Shown here: positions 34,834 to 43,729 of the stretch, in pieces
Position numbering within the stretch: position 1 is the stretch's first letter
How the letters are laid out: each line of letters opens with the position of its first letter
From: CAYLLT01 sp964384465
GTDB taxonomy: Bacteria; Planctomycetota; Phycisphaerae; UBA1845; PWPN01
Direction of reading: 5' to 3'
DNA length: 64,000 bases
Assembly (NCBI GenBank): GCA_964384465.1
Contig: CAYLLT010000016.1
Coordinates: 6,606-70,605, forward strand
Notes under the pieces: model-generated
The model's input: the letters and a program-made list of their open reading frames with translations, nothing else
What the model was told of the DNA's origin: nothing
The model's database searches: none
Translations under genes and position numbers: made by a program

Positions 34834-34949
34834 GAAAGACCTGCCTGGGATGCTCTATTTGGAATCCCATATAACAACTTAGCAAACAGCGGGGCGAGAG
34901 GCGAGTTTGACGTTCCGAAAATGTTTCACAACCGCCGGTCATGCTTTGG

Positions 34950-34961
34950 GTGGCATGCCAC
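34950..34961. repeat. 12-bp perfect palindrome
   Basis: GTGGCATGCCAC followed by GCTCGCTCCGCC in the nadK-GtrA spacer. It lies in the 5' part of the frame upstream of the proposed TTG start, which argues against using the earlier ATG at 34941. Confidence 0.5.
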
Positions 34962-35045
34962 GCTCGCTCCGCCTTGCGATTCCGCGCGTTTTTGCGGGTA
35001 ATATGTTTCGGATCGTGTCCTGGCCCGCTACATGACAGGTGCGTT

Positions 35046-36143
35046 TTGGTCACACCCGTTCAACTGCCTGCACGCCTGCGACATCCGGCCATTCTGGTCT
35101 ACCTGCTGGGTGGTCTGGCTGGATCTGGCTTGAATCTGGCGATCAGTGTCACCCTCCACAACCTGACCGGTTTGAATCCGTTCATTTCTTTTCTGTGCGG
35201 GACGCTCTGCAACCAGCTTTTTCATCTGGTTTACTATCACCTGGTCTATGTGAACCAGGAGATCCGGACGCGCAACTCCTGGCCGGTGCAGCTTCTGCTT
35301 TATCTGTGCGTGGCCCTGGCCGGCCTGGTGCCCTTGTGGGTGGGTCTGCGCGTGCTGGGGCTGAGCTTCGTCAGCGCGGCCTTGGCCACCATCGGCCTGC
35401 TATCCGTGCTGAACACGGTCCTGATCCGCGTGTCCACCTTCAGTTCCGCCCAACTGGCCGAGATCGAATACCGCGAACTGGACGAGGCCTTCTACGATGA
35501 CCAGACCGACGTACACAAGGTGAACCGGATACGGGCCTGGTTTCATCGCTCGCGTTTCCGGGAGCTGGGCCGGTGGGTATCCGCGCACCACCGTCCGGGG
35601 ATGCGCATCGCCGATCTGGGCTGCGGCAATTGCTTGTGGAACGATGCCCAACTGCCGGTGACCGGCGTGGACATCAACGAAAAGATGCTTCAATGGGCCA
35701 TGCGGAACCATCGGATCCGCGAATACCGGGTCAGTTCCAATCTGGCCGACACGGGCCTGCCCGCGGAGGGCTTCGACATGGTGATCATGTCCGAAACCCT
35801 GGAGCACCTGATCGATCTGTCCGGGACGCTGGCCGAGGTGCGGCGGATTCTCAAGCCCGGCGGGACTTTCCTGATCACCGTGCCCTACGATTTCTTCCTC
35901 GGACCCTTTTTTGTTCTTTTTAACGTTAATTGCTTCTATCAGGGTTACTGTCGCGGCAGCCGCTACCATCGTTTGCGCTGCGGCCATGTCAACCACTTCA
36001 CCCGAAAGCAACTGGTGCATACCCTCGCCGGCAACGGCTTCGACGTCCGCGAGGTCCGCGTGGTCAACGGGCTGTCGCTGTATGCGGCCGCGGTCAAGGC
36101 CCCTCCGGCCGCGACGCAGCCCCCCGGCAGGAAAGGTAATTGA
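35046..36143 (+). CDS. GtrA-like membrane domain fused to a SAM methyltransferase
   Basis: About 365 residues from TTG 35046; an ATG at 34941 adds 35 residues but these are translated from a repeat. The N-terminal ~130 residues hold four hydrophobic helices with the GtrA-like YLLGGLAGSGLNLAISVTL and FHLVYYHLVYV segments. GtrA proteins flip or bind lipid-linked sugars. Residues ~175-365 are a class I methyltransferase with MRIADLGCGNCLWND, VTGVDINEKML and a post-motif VIMSETLEHL. The combination suggests methylation of a lipid-linked glycan at the membrane. The stop overlaps the start of the GT39-type gene. Confidence 0.8.
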   Translation: MVTPVQLPARLRHPAILVYLLGGLAGSGLNLAISVTLHNLTGLNPFISFLCGTLCNQLFHLVYYHLVYVNQEIRTRNSWPVQLLLYLCVALAGLVPLWVGLRVLGLSFVSAALATIGLLSVLNTVLIRVSTFSSAQLAEIEYRELDEAFYDDQTDVHKVNRIRAWFHRSRFRELGRWVSAHHRPGMRIADLGCGNCLWNDAQLPVTGVDINEKMLQWAMRNHRIREYRVSSNLADTGLPAEGFDMVIMSETLEHLIDLSGTLAEVRRILKPGGTFLITVPYDFFLGPFFVLFNVNCFYQGYCRGSRYHRLRCGHVNHFTRKQLVHTLAGNGFDVREVRVVNGLSLYAAAVKAPPAATQPPGRKGN

Positions 36144-37873
36144 TGATGGCCAGGCGCAACCGGAACCAGCCCACACCTCGCGCCACCCCGCAGAAAACGG
36201 GCCCGTCGTCGGTGCGGAAGCAGCACCTGGCCGTCTTGGCGGTGGTGATCCTGGGTGCGGTGCTGCGGCTTGCGTGGCTGGACTCCGTTCCTCCGGCAAT
36301 CAACCAGGACGAGGCCGTCGCCGCCTACGATGCCTGGTGCCTGCGCGAAACGGGTCAGGATCATTACGGGCAACGCTGGCCGATCTTCTTCCGGGCCTTC
36401 CGCGACTACCATCCCGGACTACCCATTTACCTGCAAATGCCTTTCCAGGCCCTCCTGGGCATGAACCCCTGGAGCGTGCGTCTTCCCGAGGCACTGATGG
36501 GCAGCCTGCACGTCTGGCTGGTCTTTCTGCTGGCCCGGAGGTTCATGGGCTTTCAGGTCGGGCTGTGGTCGGCCCTTCTGCTGGCGATCTCTCCCTGGCA
36601 TATGCACATATCCCGCCTGGCCTTTGGTCTGACCCTCTCGCTGACCTTGGTGACCCTGGGCCTGCTGTGGATCTTTTCCGCCGTCCAGCCGCCTCCGGGG
36701 CAGGGCCCGTTCTGGAAGCGACACCTGGGTTTCCTACAGCTTATGGGGGCCGGGCTGGTCCTGGGGCTGGCCCTGTGGACCTACCACGCGTTTCGCGTGG
36801 TCGTGCCCCTGTTGTTATTCGGGGCGGCGGCGCTTTACGCAAAACAGATATGGACGTATGCCGCACAACCTCGCGGCAAATGGGGCATGGCTGCCTTTCT
36901 ATTGGGGCTTCTTCTCGGCGTCGGTCCATTCCTGTGGGCCAGCATCACGACTCCCCGGCAAGCCTGGGCACGAGCGTTGAGCACCACGCTGCTAAGCTCG
37001 TCGCAAGGTACGACGGATATAGCCGGCCGCATCCTCCGCACGTACTGCATGCACTTCTCGCCCAGCTTTCTCTTCACCAGAGGCGATCCATACATCGTGC
37101 AGCACGTTCCCGATTATGGCCAGCTCCATTACTTTTATGCGCTGCTCCTGCCACTGGGGCTGGTCCGCGTGTTTCGCCGATGGCGGAGCGAGCGTTTCGG
37201 ATTGCTGATCCTGTGGTGGATTCTCATTGGCCCGGTACCGGCGGCCCTGACTGTCTTGCAGGCGGGGCACTGCCTCCGCTCGGCCGGCGTCCTGCCCGCT
37301 ATAGACATACTGGCGGCCGGCGGTCTGGAGATGGTCCTGGTTGCCGCGGCGCGAAGATCCCGCCGGCTCCACCGTGGTGCTCTGGCAAGCTGTACGGTCA
37401 TTATCGCCGTGAGCGCCGCCTGCTTCGTGTACCTCTTTTTTGTTCCGTATCCCAGAAAAGCTTACGCGGATTTCCAGGCCGAGTGGAAGGAGGTATGCGC
37501 GGAAGTCCGACAGCGGGAGTCGGACTACAACGCCGTCATTCTCACGCGGGAATACACCAACCAGCTCGGCATTCTATATCTTTTCTGGGGCAAGATCGAC
37601 CCTAAAATTTATCTGAAGGGTCCGCGTCACATTCACGAAGGTCCGATGTGGGACACCATGACTCAGGCGGGTAACGTCTACTTCCTGGAGCGCGGCGAGT
37701 ATCTCGACGACTTGCGGGCATTGCCCGCTGGAACTCGAATACTCATGGCCGAACGGCCATGGAACCCCGTGCCCGGCACCGAGCTGAGGCGGTTCCATTA
37801 TCCCGACGGCAGGGTCGCGCTCATTCTCTACGCCGTATCCGCCAGCCGCCCAGAATCGGGTGACGCGAAGTGA
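36143..37873 (+). CDS. Glycosyltransferase family 39-type membrane protein
   Basis: 576 residues, about 11-12 transmembrane segments. The first loop has PPAINQDEAVAAYDAWCLRE, the acidic motif position of ArnT/PMT-type GT-C enzymes, and RLPEALMGSLHVWLVFLLAR follows, typical of GT39 (PMT_2). A soluble domain closes the C-terminus (from about residue 435). It probably transfers a sugar from polyprenyl phosphate to a surface acceptor. ATG 36143 overlaps the stop of the GtrA-methyltransferase gene and has GGAAAGG upstream, so the two form a two-gene glycan-modification operon. Confidence 0.82.
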   Translation: MMARRNRNQPTPRATPQKTGPSSVRKQHLAVLAVVILGAVLRLAWLDSVPPAINQDEAVAAYDAWCLRETGQDHYGQRWPIFFRAFRDYHPGLPIYLQMPFQALLGMNPWSVRLPEALMGSLHVWLVFLLARRFMGFQVGLWSALLLAISPWHMHISRLAFGLTLSLTLVTLGLLWIFSAVQPPPGQGPFWKRHLGFLQLMGAGLVLGLALWTYHAFRVVVPLLLFGAAALYAKQIWTYAAQPRGKWGMAAFLLGLLLGVGPFLWASITTPRQAWARALSTTLLSSSQGTTDIAGRILRTYCMHFSPSFLFTRGDPYIVQHVPDYGQLHYFYALLLPLGLVRVFRRWRSERFGLLILWWILIGPVPAALTVLQAGHCLRSAGVLPAIDILAAGGLEMVLVAAARRSRRLHRGALASCTVIIAVSAACFVYLFFVPYPRKAYADFQAEWKEVCAEVRQRESDYNAVILTREYTNQLGILYLFWGKIDPKIYLKGPRHIHEGPMWDTMTQAGNVYFLERGEYLDDLRALPAGTRILMAERPWNPVPGTELRRFHYPDGRVALILYAVSASRPESGDAK

Positions 37874-37952
37874 CCCTTTCGGTCGCGGCTAAACGCTCCT
37901 AAAATAGATGCAGCCGCTTTGCCGCGTAAGATTCACCAAGCGGAGTTCAGAG

Positions 37953-40900
37953 ATGACGTTCAACTCGTGTGTTCATTCCCGTCTTCGCGGGTTGCCTCTC
38001 GTCTTCGCGGCCTGTCTGCTCGCATCGCCCACGCCTCTGACCGCGGCGGAAGCCACCGTCAAACCCGAGCCGGCGGTGTCCAGGGAGCAGCAGGCGAAGA
38101 TCGACGCGGCCAAGACGCCGGAAGATGCCATCAAGCTGGGCAGCGACTTTTTTACCGCGAAGAATACCGCCGCCGCAGCCGCCGCCATCGAGAAGGCCAT
38201 CAAACTCAAGCCGGAGCTGCTCACCGACACCAAGCGGCAGACTCCCAAACCGTGGAACGACTTCTGGTTGAACTACCGGGCGACACTCCAGGAGGCGAAG
38301 CTCGGTAAGGATGACGCCGCCAGCCGCGTGAAAATCGCGATCTGGTTGCGCGCGGCGGGCGCCCCGACGACGGCTGCGGAAATGCTCCGCCGCGCGCTGG
38401 AGATGAATAAAAACCTGCCCGAAGCGCAAACCCTGGCCAAGCAGTGGAACCTCACCGAGGGCGGCCCGGTGCGATTCGATCTGCGCTACGGGCTGACCCA
38501 GCCGCTGCTGTTGGATGCGTTCAAGGATGAAGACCAGGACGTTCCGGTCCGCAAGGACCGCCGGTTTCTGCTGCTGCCGTTCGCCTATCAGCCCGGCGAT
38601 ACACCGCTGACCATCAACAAAACCTCACTCAAGATCACCTCGGACGATAAGAAACCGTGCGCGATCAAGGGCCTGGCATTATTGGAGGGAGCCGGAGGTT
38701 CCCCCCCGGCTGGTACCGCGTCATCAGCCACCCGGATCGATCTCAAGCTCCAGCAGGACAAAGAACCGCTGTGGGAGCGAATCGTGATCGAGAGGAAAGG
38801 CGACACCGGCGAGTTCCGACTCACCTGCTACAACATGACTCCCGCCGTTGTACCTCAGGCCGCGCGAAATCCAGGCGGGCGCCCTCCGGCGGGCGGTCGC
38901 CCTCCGCCAGGCGTGCCACGACGTGCGGCCGCGGGCGAGCAGGGGTCGGGCACCAGCGGCAAACAGGAGCACACCGGCAGTGGTTATGCGGCTGTTCTCA
39001 TCGATGTCCCGCAGGCGATGAATTCCGTCGAATGCGAATACCGCGGTATTCCACCGATCCAGTTAGAGGCCAAGCTGCTCACCGCCCTGTCGGAGCAGCC
39101 GAAGGACAATTCGGCGCAGCAGCGCGAAGCTCTGGCCGAGGAATTGATTCCGTACATCGCATCCAAAGAGGGTCCGATTGCCGCCGCGGCAGTGGGCAAG
39201 TTAGCCCTGCTGCGCAGTGCCACCGGCGCGGAAGCCGCGCCCGCCGCGGGGGCTGCCAAATCGGGCCTCTCCACCCCCAAGATCGACAAGGCCCTGCTCA
39301 CCGCCATGGGCCATCCCGATGAAATCACCCGCCAGACGGCGTTTGACGCGCTGATCCCCGCCAGCGCCGGGTCGTTGCCGTCGACGGCATCGACGACCCT
39401 GCCGCCGGAAGGGACGCTCGATCTGATCCGCACGTTCGCCGATGCCGACCCGCTCCTGGCCATGCTCGATGGCATCAAGGCGGCCTTGGCCCAGCCCGGC
39501 AAAGACGCCCCCAATATTCCCCAACCCGGTCCGACCACCGATATCCTGGCGCAATCCGTCGCCCTGCTGCCGCCATCGACTGCCCCGAGCAGCCTCTTTT
39601 CCGTGCTGGCCGCCTGTCTCAATCACAAAGAAGCCAGGGTGCGCGAACGGACCCTCGACATTCTGCTCTCCGACGGCTCGCGCGACAGCGTGACGGTGCT
39701 GGCCAAAGCCGCGGCCGATGCCCGCGAGATCCTGATCCCCAAACTCACGCAGGTCAGCGACAACGAAGTGAAAGCCGCGATCGTCCGCGTGCTGCTCATC
39801 CGCGCGGACGCACCAACCGTCTCGAAACTGCTGGGCAGCGTCGGTCCACTGGCCGTCAACATCACGCGTGATGATGATCCGCTGCTGACCGCGCTCATGA
39901 GCCAGTCGTCGCCGGAAAGCATGCAGAAGCTTTTGGAACTGCTGGGGCGGTCCGACCTGTCGCAGGTCGGCGGCTCGGAAAAATTCAGACGCATCCTCGA
40001 CAATCTGGCCGCCGGGCCCAGCGATCCGGCGGTGCGATCGGCCATGCTCAAGCTGGCCCTGGGGCAGTTCAAACTGCCTTACGAAGCGCCGATCAAACGC
40101 GAACGCCAACAGGGCGGCACGCCTACATCGGCCGGTTCGGGATTCGAGTCCATGCTCGCCGCGCTGGCCGTCGGGCCCGACGCCGAGACCGCGAACACGG
40201 CTGCCGCGGCCCTGTTCGCTTCGGGCAGGATCCACGCGCTCAAAGAGCGTTTCGGCCGCATGGCTTCCAACACCCAGCGGCAAAATCTGGTGCAATACCT
40301 GCTCAAGGATAAAAAGCTCTGGGAGCAGGAAGCGCTGCCCGTCTTTCTCGCGTCGCGCTTGACGGAGAAGGACCCGCAGCTTGTGCAGCTCGCCCTTGAC
40401 GCCCTGGCCCTCATGCACCAGAGGATCGATCCCAAACAGCGGTGGCGGTTCAACCTCGCCGTCAAGCAGGGCCTGGATGCCAAGCAACTGGCCGAGATGA
40501 CCTCGAATGCGAACGAGAAGATCAGCAGCCGGGCGGTCGACCTGCTCATCCGCCTGGCGATGATGCCGACCGCCGACGAAAGCGAGTTCAAATCCGCCAC
40601 CGACGCGGCCGCGCGCACGCAGAAACTGACCACGCTCGAACAGACGCGCTCCACCAAACCGGCCGGCCGCTACGGCTGCATGCTCTATGTGGATCTCAAA
40701 CCGGTCGATTCCGCCGGGGCCGCCGGGGCGGACGGAGCGAGCGGCGCGGGTGCCAATGGTGCAGTCGCTCCCGTCCGGCTCCCGCGGCTCAGCATTCCAT
40801 TGTTGTGCCCGCCTGTCGCTTTACAGGAGTCGGGCGATCGCATCGTGGTGGTCGCCGAGGGGCGGGAGTTGCAAGTGGCCGCTCCCGGTGATGCTCCCGC

Positions 40901-41174
40901 GCCCGGCGCGACCGGCCCGCGAACGTTGCGTATCAATGCCGGTCCGCTTTTGCGATACGCCCTCACCTCGCCCGAGGCGGAAAAGGAGGGCCTGACCGAC
41001 AAGATAGACGTTCTCTCGCTCAACGAGCAGCGGGATTGCGACATGAAATACGAGCAACTCGGTACATGGAGCGGCGAACTCAATATCCAGGACGAGCCCA
41101 GCGCGCCCGCCAGTGACAAGAGCATGCGCGTGGCGGGCGCCAAAATCATTTTCGAGCCTTTACCGCCGAATTAA
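37953..41174 (+). CDS. Large exported helical-repeat (TPR/HEAT-like) protein
   Basis: 1073 residues from ATG 37953 with CGGAG seven bases upstream. Signal peptide RGLPLVFAACLLASPTPLTA. Residues ~50-150 are TPR-like (TAKNTAAAAAAIEKAIKLKP); residues ~200-350 look like a beta domain split by a Pro/Gly/Arg-rich low-complexity stretch (NPGGRPPAGGRPPPGVPRRA); residues ~370-880 are HEAT-like helices (VRERTLDILLSDGSRDSVTV, PQLVQLALDALALMHQR). The C-terminal domain ends IIFEPLPPN. I do not recognise a family; a periplasmic scaffold is likely. A perfect TGCCGTCGACGGCA lies in its coding sequence (39376-39389), read here as LPSTA. It stands alone before citrate synthase. Confidence 0.75.
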   Translation: MTFNSCVHSRLRGLPLVFAACLLASPTPLTAAEATVKPEPAVSREQQAKIDAAKTPEDAIKLGSDFFTAKNTAAAAAAIEKAIKLKPELLTDTKRQTPKPWNDFWLNYRATLQEAKLGKDDAASRVKIAIWLRAAGAPTTAAEMLRRALEMNKNLPEAQTLAKQWNLTEGGPVRFDLRYGLTQPLLLDAFKDEDQDVPVRKDRRFLLLPFAYQPGDTPLTINKTSLKITSDDKKPCAIKGLALLEGAGGSPPAGTASSATRIDLKLQQDKEPLWERIVIERKGDTGEFRLTCYNMTPAVVPQAARNPGGRPPAGGRPPPGVPRRAAAGEQGSGTSGKQEHTGSGYAAVLIDVPQAMNSVECEYRGIPPIQLEAKLLTALSEQPKDNSAQQREALAEELIPYIASKEGPIAAAAVGKLALLRSATGAEAAPAAGAAKSGLSTPKIDKALLTAMGHPDEITRQTAFDALIPASAGSLPSTASTTLPPEGTLDLIRTFADADPLLAMLDGIKAALAQPGKDAPNIPQPGPTTDILAQSVALLPPSTAPSSLFSVLAACLNHKEARVRERTLDILLSDGSRDSVTVLAKAAADAREILIPKLTQVSDNEVKAAIVRVLLIRADAPTVSKLLGSVGPLAVNITRDDDPLLTALMSQSSPESMQKLLELLGRSDLSQVGGSEKFRRILDNLAAGPSDPAVRSAMLKLALGQFKLPYEAPIKRERQQGGTPTSAGSGFESMLAALAVGPDAETANTAAAALFASGRIHALKERFGRMASNTQRQNLVQYLLKDKKLWEQEALPVFLASRLTEKDPQLVQLALDALALMHQRIDPKQRWRFNLAVKQGLDAKQLAEMTSNANEKISSRAVDLLIRLAMMPTADESEFKSATDAAARTQKLTTLEQTRSTKPAGRYGCMLYVDLKPVDSAGAAGADGASGAGANGAVAPVRLPRLSIPLLCPPVALQESGDRIVVVAEGRELQVAAPGDAPAPGATGPRTLRINAGPLLRYALTSPEAEKEGLTDKIDVLSLNEQRDCDMKYEQLGTWSGELNIQDEPSAPASDKSMRVAGAKIIFEPLPPN
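39376..39389. repeat. TGCCGTCGACGGCA palindrome (copy 1)
   Basis: Perfect 14-bp palindrome inside a plus-strand gene, in a different reading frame from the other coding copies. Confidence 0.8.
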
Positions 41175-41198
41175 CTCCGCACATGGCAGGGAAAAACT

Positions 41199-42317
41199 AT
41201 GTCTAAACCGGGCGATGGTTTGGCCGATGTTGTAGCAGGTGCGACCGCCGTCAGCGAGGTGACGCAGGACAGCCTGCGATATCGCGGATACGAGATCGCC
41301 GACCTGGCCGACCATTGCCAGTTTGAAGAGGTCGCGCATCTGCTGCTCTATGGCGAGCTGCCGAACCGCGGTCAGCTCGATGCCTTCCGCCGGCGCATCT
41401 TTGCAACCATGAATGTGCCCGCCGGTGTGGCCGAGCAGCTCAGGAAAATCCCCGCGGACGCGCCTTCCATGGACGTGCTCCGCTCGGCGGTCTCGCTGCT
41501 CTCGCACGTCGATCCGGATCGCGAAGACAATTCGCAGCAGGCCAATCTCCGCAAAGCCGAACGGCTTCTGGGCCAGATCCCGGCCGTCATCGGATTGCGT
41601 AACCGCCTCGCGCATGGGAAAGCCGACATCGGCATCGACCCGCGGGCATCCCACGCGGCCAACCTGCTCCGCCTGCTGACCGGTGCGGTGCCCAGCGAGC
41701 CGCAGGCGCGGGTGATGAACGTATCGCTCGTGCTCTACGCCGAGCACGAGTTCAATGCCTCGACATTCACCGCCCGGGTGATCGTCTCCACGCTGGCCGA
41801 CCTGCACGGCGGCGTGGTCGGCGCGATCGCCGCGCTCAAAGGCCCGCTTCACGGCGGGGCCAACGAAGCCGCCATGCAGATGCTGATGGAGATCGGGACG
41901 CCGGAAAATGCCGAACCCTTCATCCGCCGCGCTTTCGCCGAGAAACGCAAGCTGATGGGCTTCGGCCACCGTGTGTACAAGCAGGGCGACCATCGGGCGC
42001 GGATCCTCGAAGCGGGCGCCCGCGAGCTGTGCGAATTGGCCGGGCAGCCGCACTGGACGCAGATCGCCGAGATCGTGGCCGGCATCATGGGGCGGGAAAA
42101 GAACATTCAGCCGAACCTCGACTGGCCCGCCTCCCGGGTGTATTACGCCATGGACCTGCCCATCGAGGTGTATACGCCGATTTTTGTGGCCAGCCGCGTC
42201 TCCGGGTGGGCTGCCCACATCATCGAGCAGCTCGGCGACAACCGCCTGATCCGCCCGTCCAGCGAATACATCGGCCCCCCCCCACGTCAGGTGGTCCCGC
42301 TGGCCCAGCGAGTCTGA
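41199..42317 (+). CDS. Citrate synthase or 2-methylcitrate synthase
   Basis: 372 residues, the short dimeric type. The catalytic residues are visible: His in LKGPLHGGANEAAMQ, His in KLMGFGHRVYKQGDHRARIL, and Asp in NLDWPASRVYYAMDLPIEVY. N-terminal DSLRYRGYEIADLADHCQFE is the usual start. It condenses acetyl-CoA (or propionyl-CoA) with oxaloacetate. No prpB/prpD neighbours are present, so citrate synthesis in the TCA cycle is the simpler reading, but length alone does not separate the two. A hairpin follows the stop. Confidence 0.92.
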   Translation: MSKPGDGLADVVAGATAVSEVTQDSLRYRGYEIADLADHCQFEEVAHLLLYGELPNRGQLDAFRRRIFATMNVPAGVAEQLRKIPADAPSMDVLRSAVSLLSHVDPDREDNSQQANLRKAERLLGQIPAVIGLRNRLAHGKADIGIDPRASHAANLLRLLTGAVPSEPQARVMNVSLVLYAEHEFNASTFTARVIVSTLADLHGGVVGAIAALKGPLHGGANEAAMQMLMEIGTPENAEPFIRRAFAEKRKLMGFGHRVYKQGDHRARILEAGARELCELAGQPHWTQIAEIVAGIMGREKNIQPNLDWPASRVYYAMDLPIEVYTPIFVASRVSGWAAHIIEQLGDNRLIRPSSEYIGPPPRQVVPLAQRV

Positions 42318-42340
42318 TTCAGGATTTTTGAGGATTTCAC

Positions 42341-42366
42341 AGCCCCGGGCAGGCCTGGCAGGGGCT
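42341..42366 (+). terminator. Possible terminator after citrate synthase
   Basis: AGCCCC and GGGGCT pair across a 14-base GC-rich loop, followed by TTT. It is placed 24 bases after the stop. Confidence 0.45.
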
Positions 42367-42456
42367 TTGCAAATCCGCCCGCCCGAAGCGACAATATCCC
42401 CCCGTTCCACAACCCCGGATTTCTTAGGCGAAAATGATTTTGGAAGGAGAAATAAG

Positions 42457-43653
42457 ATGCGCAGACAGGTATTCGCAGTCGTTTTCGGAATGATCGGCAT
42501 CGTGTGTCCACTGTCCTCGGCCCTCGCTGCGGAAGACGCGATTGTCGGCCGGTGGGACCTGACCGTCGGCGATTCGCCCCGGACCGCTCCCTGCTGGCTG
42601 GGCGTCGAGAAAAAAGACGGCAAATTGATCGTGCAGTTTGTGGGTGAGGGCGGCGGCGTCGGGGATATCTCGGATAAAGCTAAAATCGACGGCGACCACA
42701 TCACCTTCCAGGCCCACGGCAGGAAATGGGAGGGCACGGTGAAAGGCCACACCATCACCGGCACGGCCGAAGACGACAAGGGCAAGAAGCAGCCGTTTGT
42801 CGGCGAGCGGTTTGTGCCGAAAATCAACGTCAACGGCACATGGAAAGTGTCGTCGTCCGGCAGGCGAGCGCAGAATGCGACCCTGGAGCTGAAGCAGAAC
42901 GGCGATCAGATCACCGGCACGTGGAAAGCTCGCCGGGAGGTCAGCATCGCGGATGCCAAGCTCTCGAACGGCGTATTCAGCTTTTCGATGCCGGGCAGGG
43001 GGGGCGCGTCGTCTCGAACCATTGAAGTTAACGTCAAAGGCGATGTCATGGAGAGCAAGTCCGCCGGGCGTCAACAGAATTTCAAGGCACAACGCGAGCG
43101 CGAATGGGCCGAGCCGATCGAACTCTTCAACGGCAAGGACCTTGCGGGCTGGAAGCCGATCGGGAACGTCGAGAACTCCAACTGGAAAGTCGTCGATGGC
43201 GTGATGGCCAATACCGCCGGCGGCGCGAACATCATGACCGAACGCGCGTTCGGCGATTTCAAACTGCACGTCGAATTCAATATCCCGGCCAAGAGCAACA
43301 GCGGTGTTTATCTGCGCGGCCGGCACGAGATCCAGATCGAGGACACTTTTGGCCGTCCGCCGGAATCACACATCTGCGGCGCCATTTACAGCCGGCTCAC
43401 GCCCAGTGTGAATGCCGCAAAGCAGCCCGGCGAATGGCAGACCTTCGACATTACCCTGATCGGCACGTACGTCACCGTCGTGCACAACGGCCAAACCATC
43501 ATCGACAACCAGGAGATCGAAGGCATCACCGGCGGCGCCCTCGACAGCAAGGAAGGTTCGCCCGGCCCCATCTACTTCCAGGGCGACCACGGGCCCGTGG
43601 ACTTCCGAAAAATCATCCTGACGCCCGCCAAGCCCACGGGACCCGACGCATGA
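42457..43653 (+). CDS. Exported DUF1080 (3-keto-disaccharide hydrolase-like) protein
   Basis: 398 residues from ATG 42457 with GGAAGGAG upstream. Signal peptide ending LSSALAAE. Residues ~25-205 are a lipocalin-like beta region with two repeats (VGRWDLTVGDSP, NGTWKVSSSGRR). Residues ~210-398 are DUF1080: ELFNGKDLAGWKPIGNVENS, then KSNSGVYLRGRHEIQIEDTF and the final PIYFQGDHGPVDFRKIILTP. DUF1080 is a concanavalin-like fold, massively expanded in Planctomycetota and linked to sugar breakdown. It is convergent with the L,D-transpeptidase gene. Confidence 0.9.
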   Translation: MRRQVFAVVFGMIGIVCPLSSALAAEDAIVGRWDLTVGDSPRTAPCWLGVEKKDGKLIVQFVGEGGGVGDISDKAKIDGDHITFQAHGRKWEGTVKGHTITGTAEDDKGKKQPFVGERFVPKINVNGTWKVSSSGRRAQNATLELKQNGDQITGTWKARREVSIADAKLSNGVFSFSMPGRGGASSRTIEVNVKGDVMESKSAGRQQNFKAQREREWAEPIELFNGKDLAGWKPIGNVENSNWKVVDGVMANTAGGANIMTERAFGDFKLHVEFNIPAKSNSGVYLRGRHEIQIEDTFGRPPESHICGAIYSRLTPSVNAAKQPGEWQTFDITLIGTYVTVVHNGQTIIDNQEIEGITGGALDSKEGSPGPIYFQGDHGPVDFRKIILTPAKPTGPDA

Positions 43654-43679
43654 TCATGACGCGCTGGGGGGCGTGCCGG

Positions 43680-43700
43680 GTCCCGCCCGGCAGGCGGGAC
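43680..43700. terminator. Bidirectional hairpin between convergent genes
   Basis: GTCCCGCC CGGCA GGCGGGAC, a perfect 8-5-8 hairpin between the DUF1080 and L,D-transpeptidase stops. No T-run; the CTAC after it recurs after other dyads in the window. Confidence 0.5.
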
Positions 43701-43729
43701 CTACAGCAGCGGGACGTACGGCAGGCGGT

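Noticed and set aside
41160..42839. Minus-strand frame opposite citrate synthase
   Set aside because: Citrate synthase catalytic motifs are on the plus strand; the antisense frame spans the intergenic region and the next gene.
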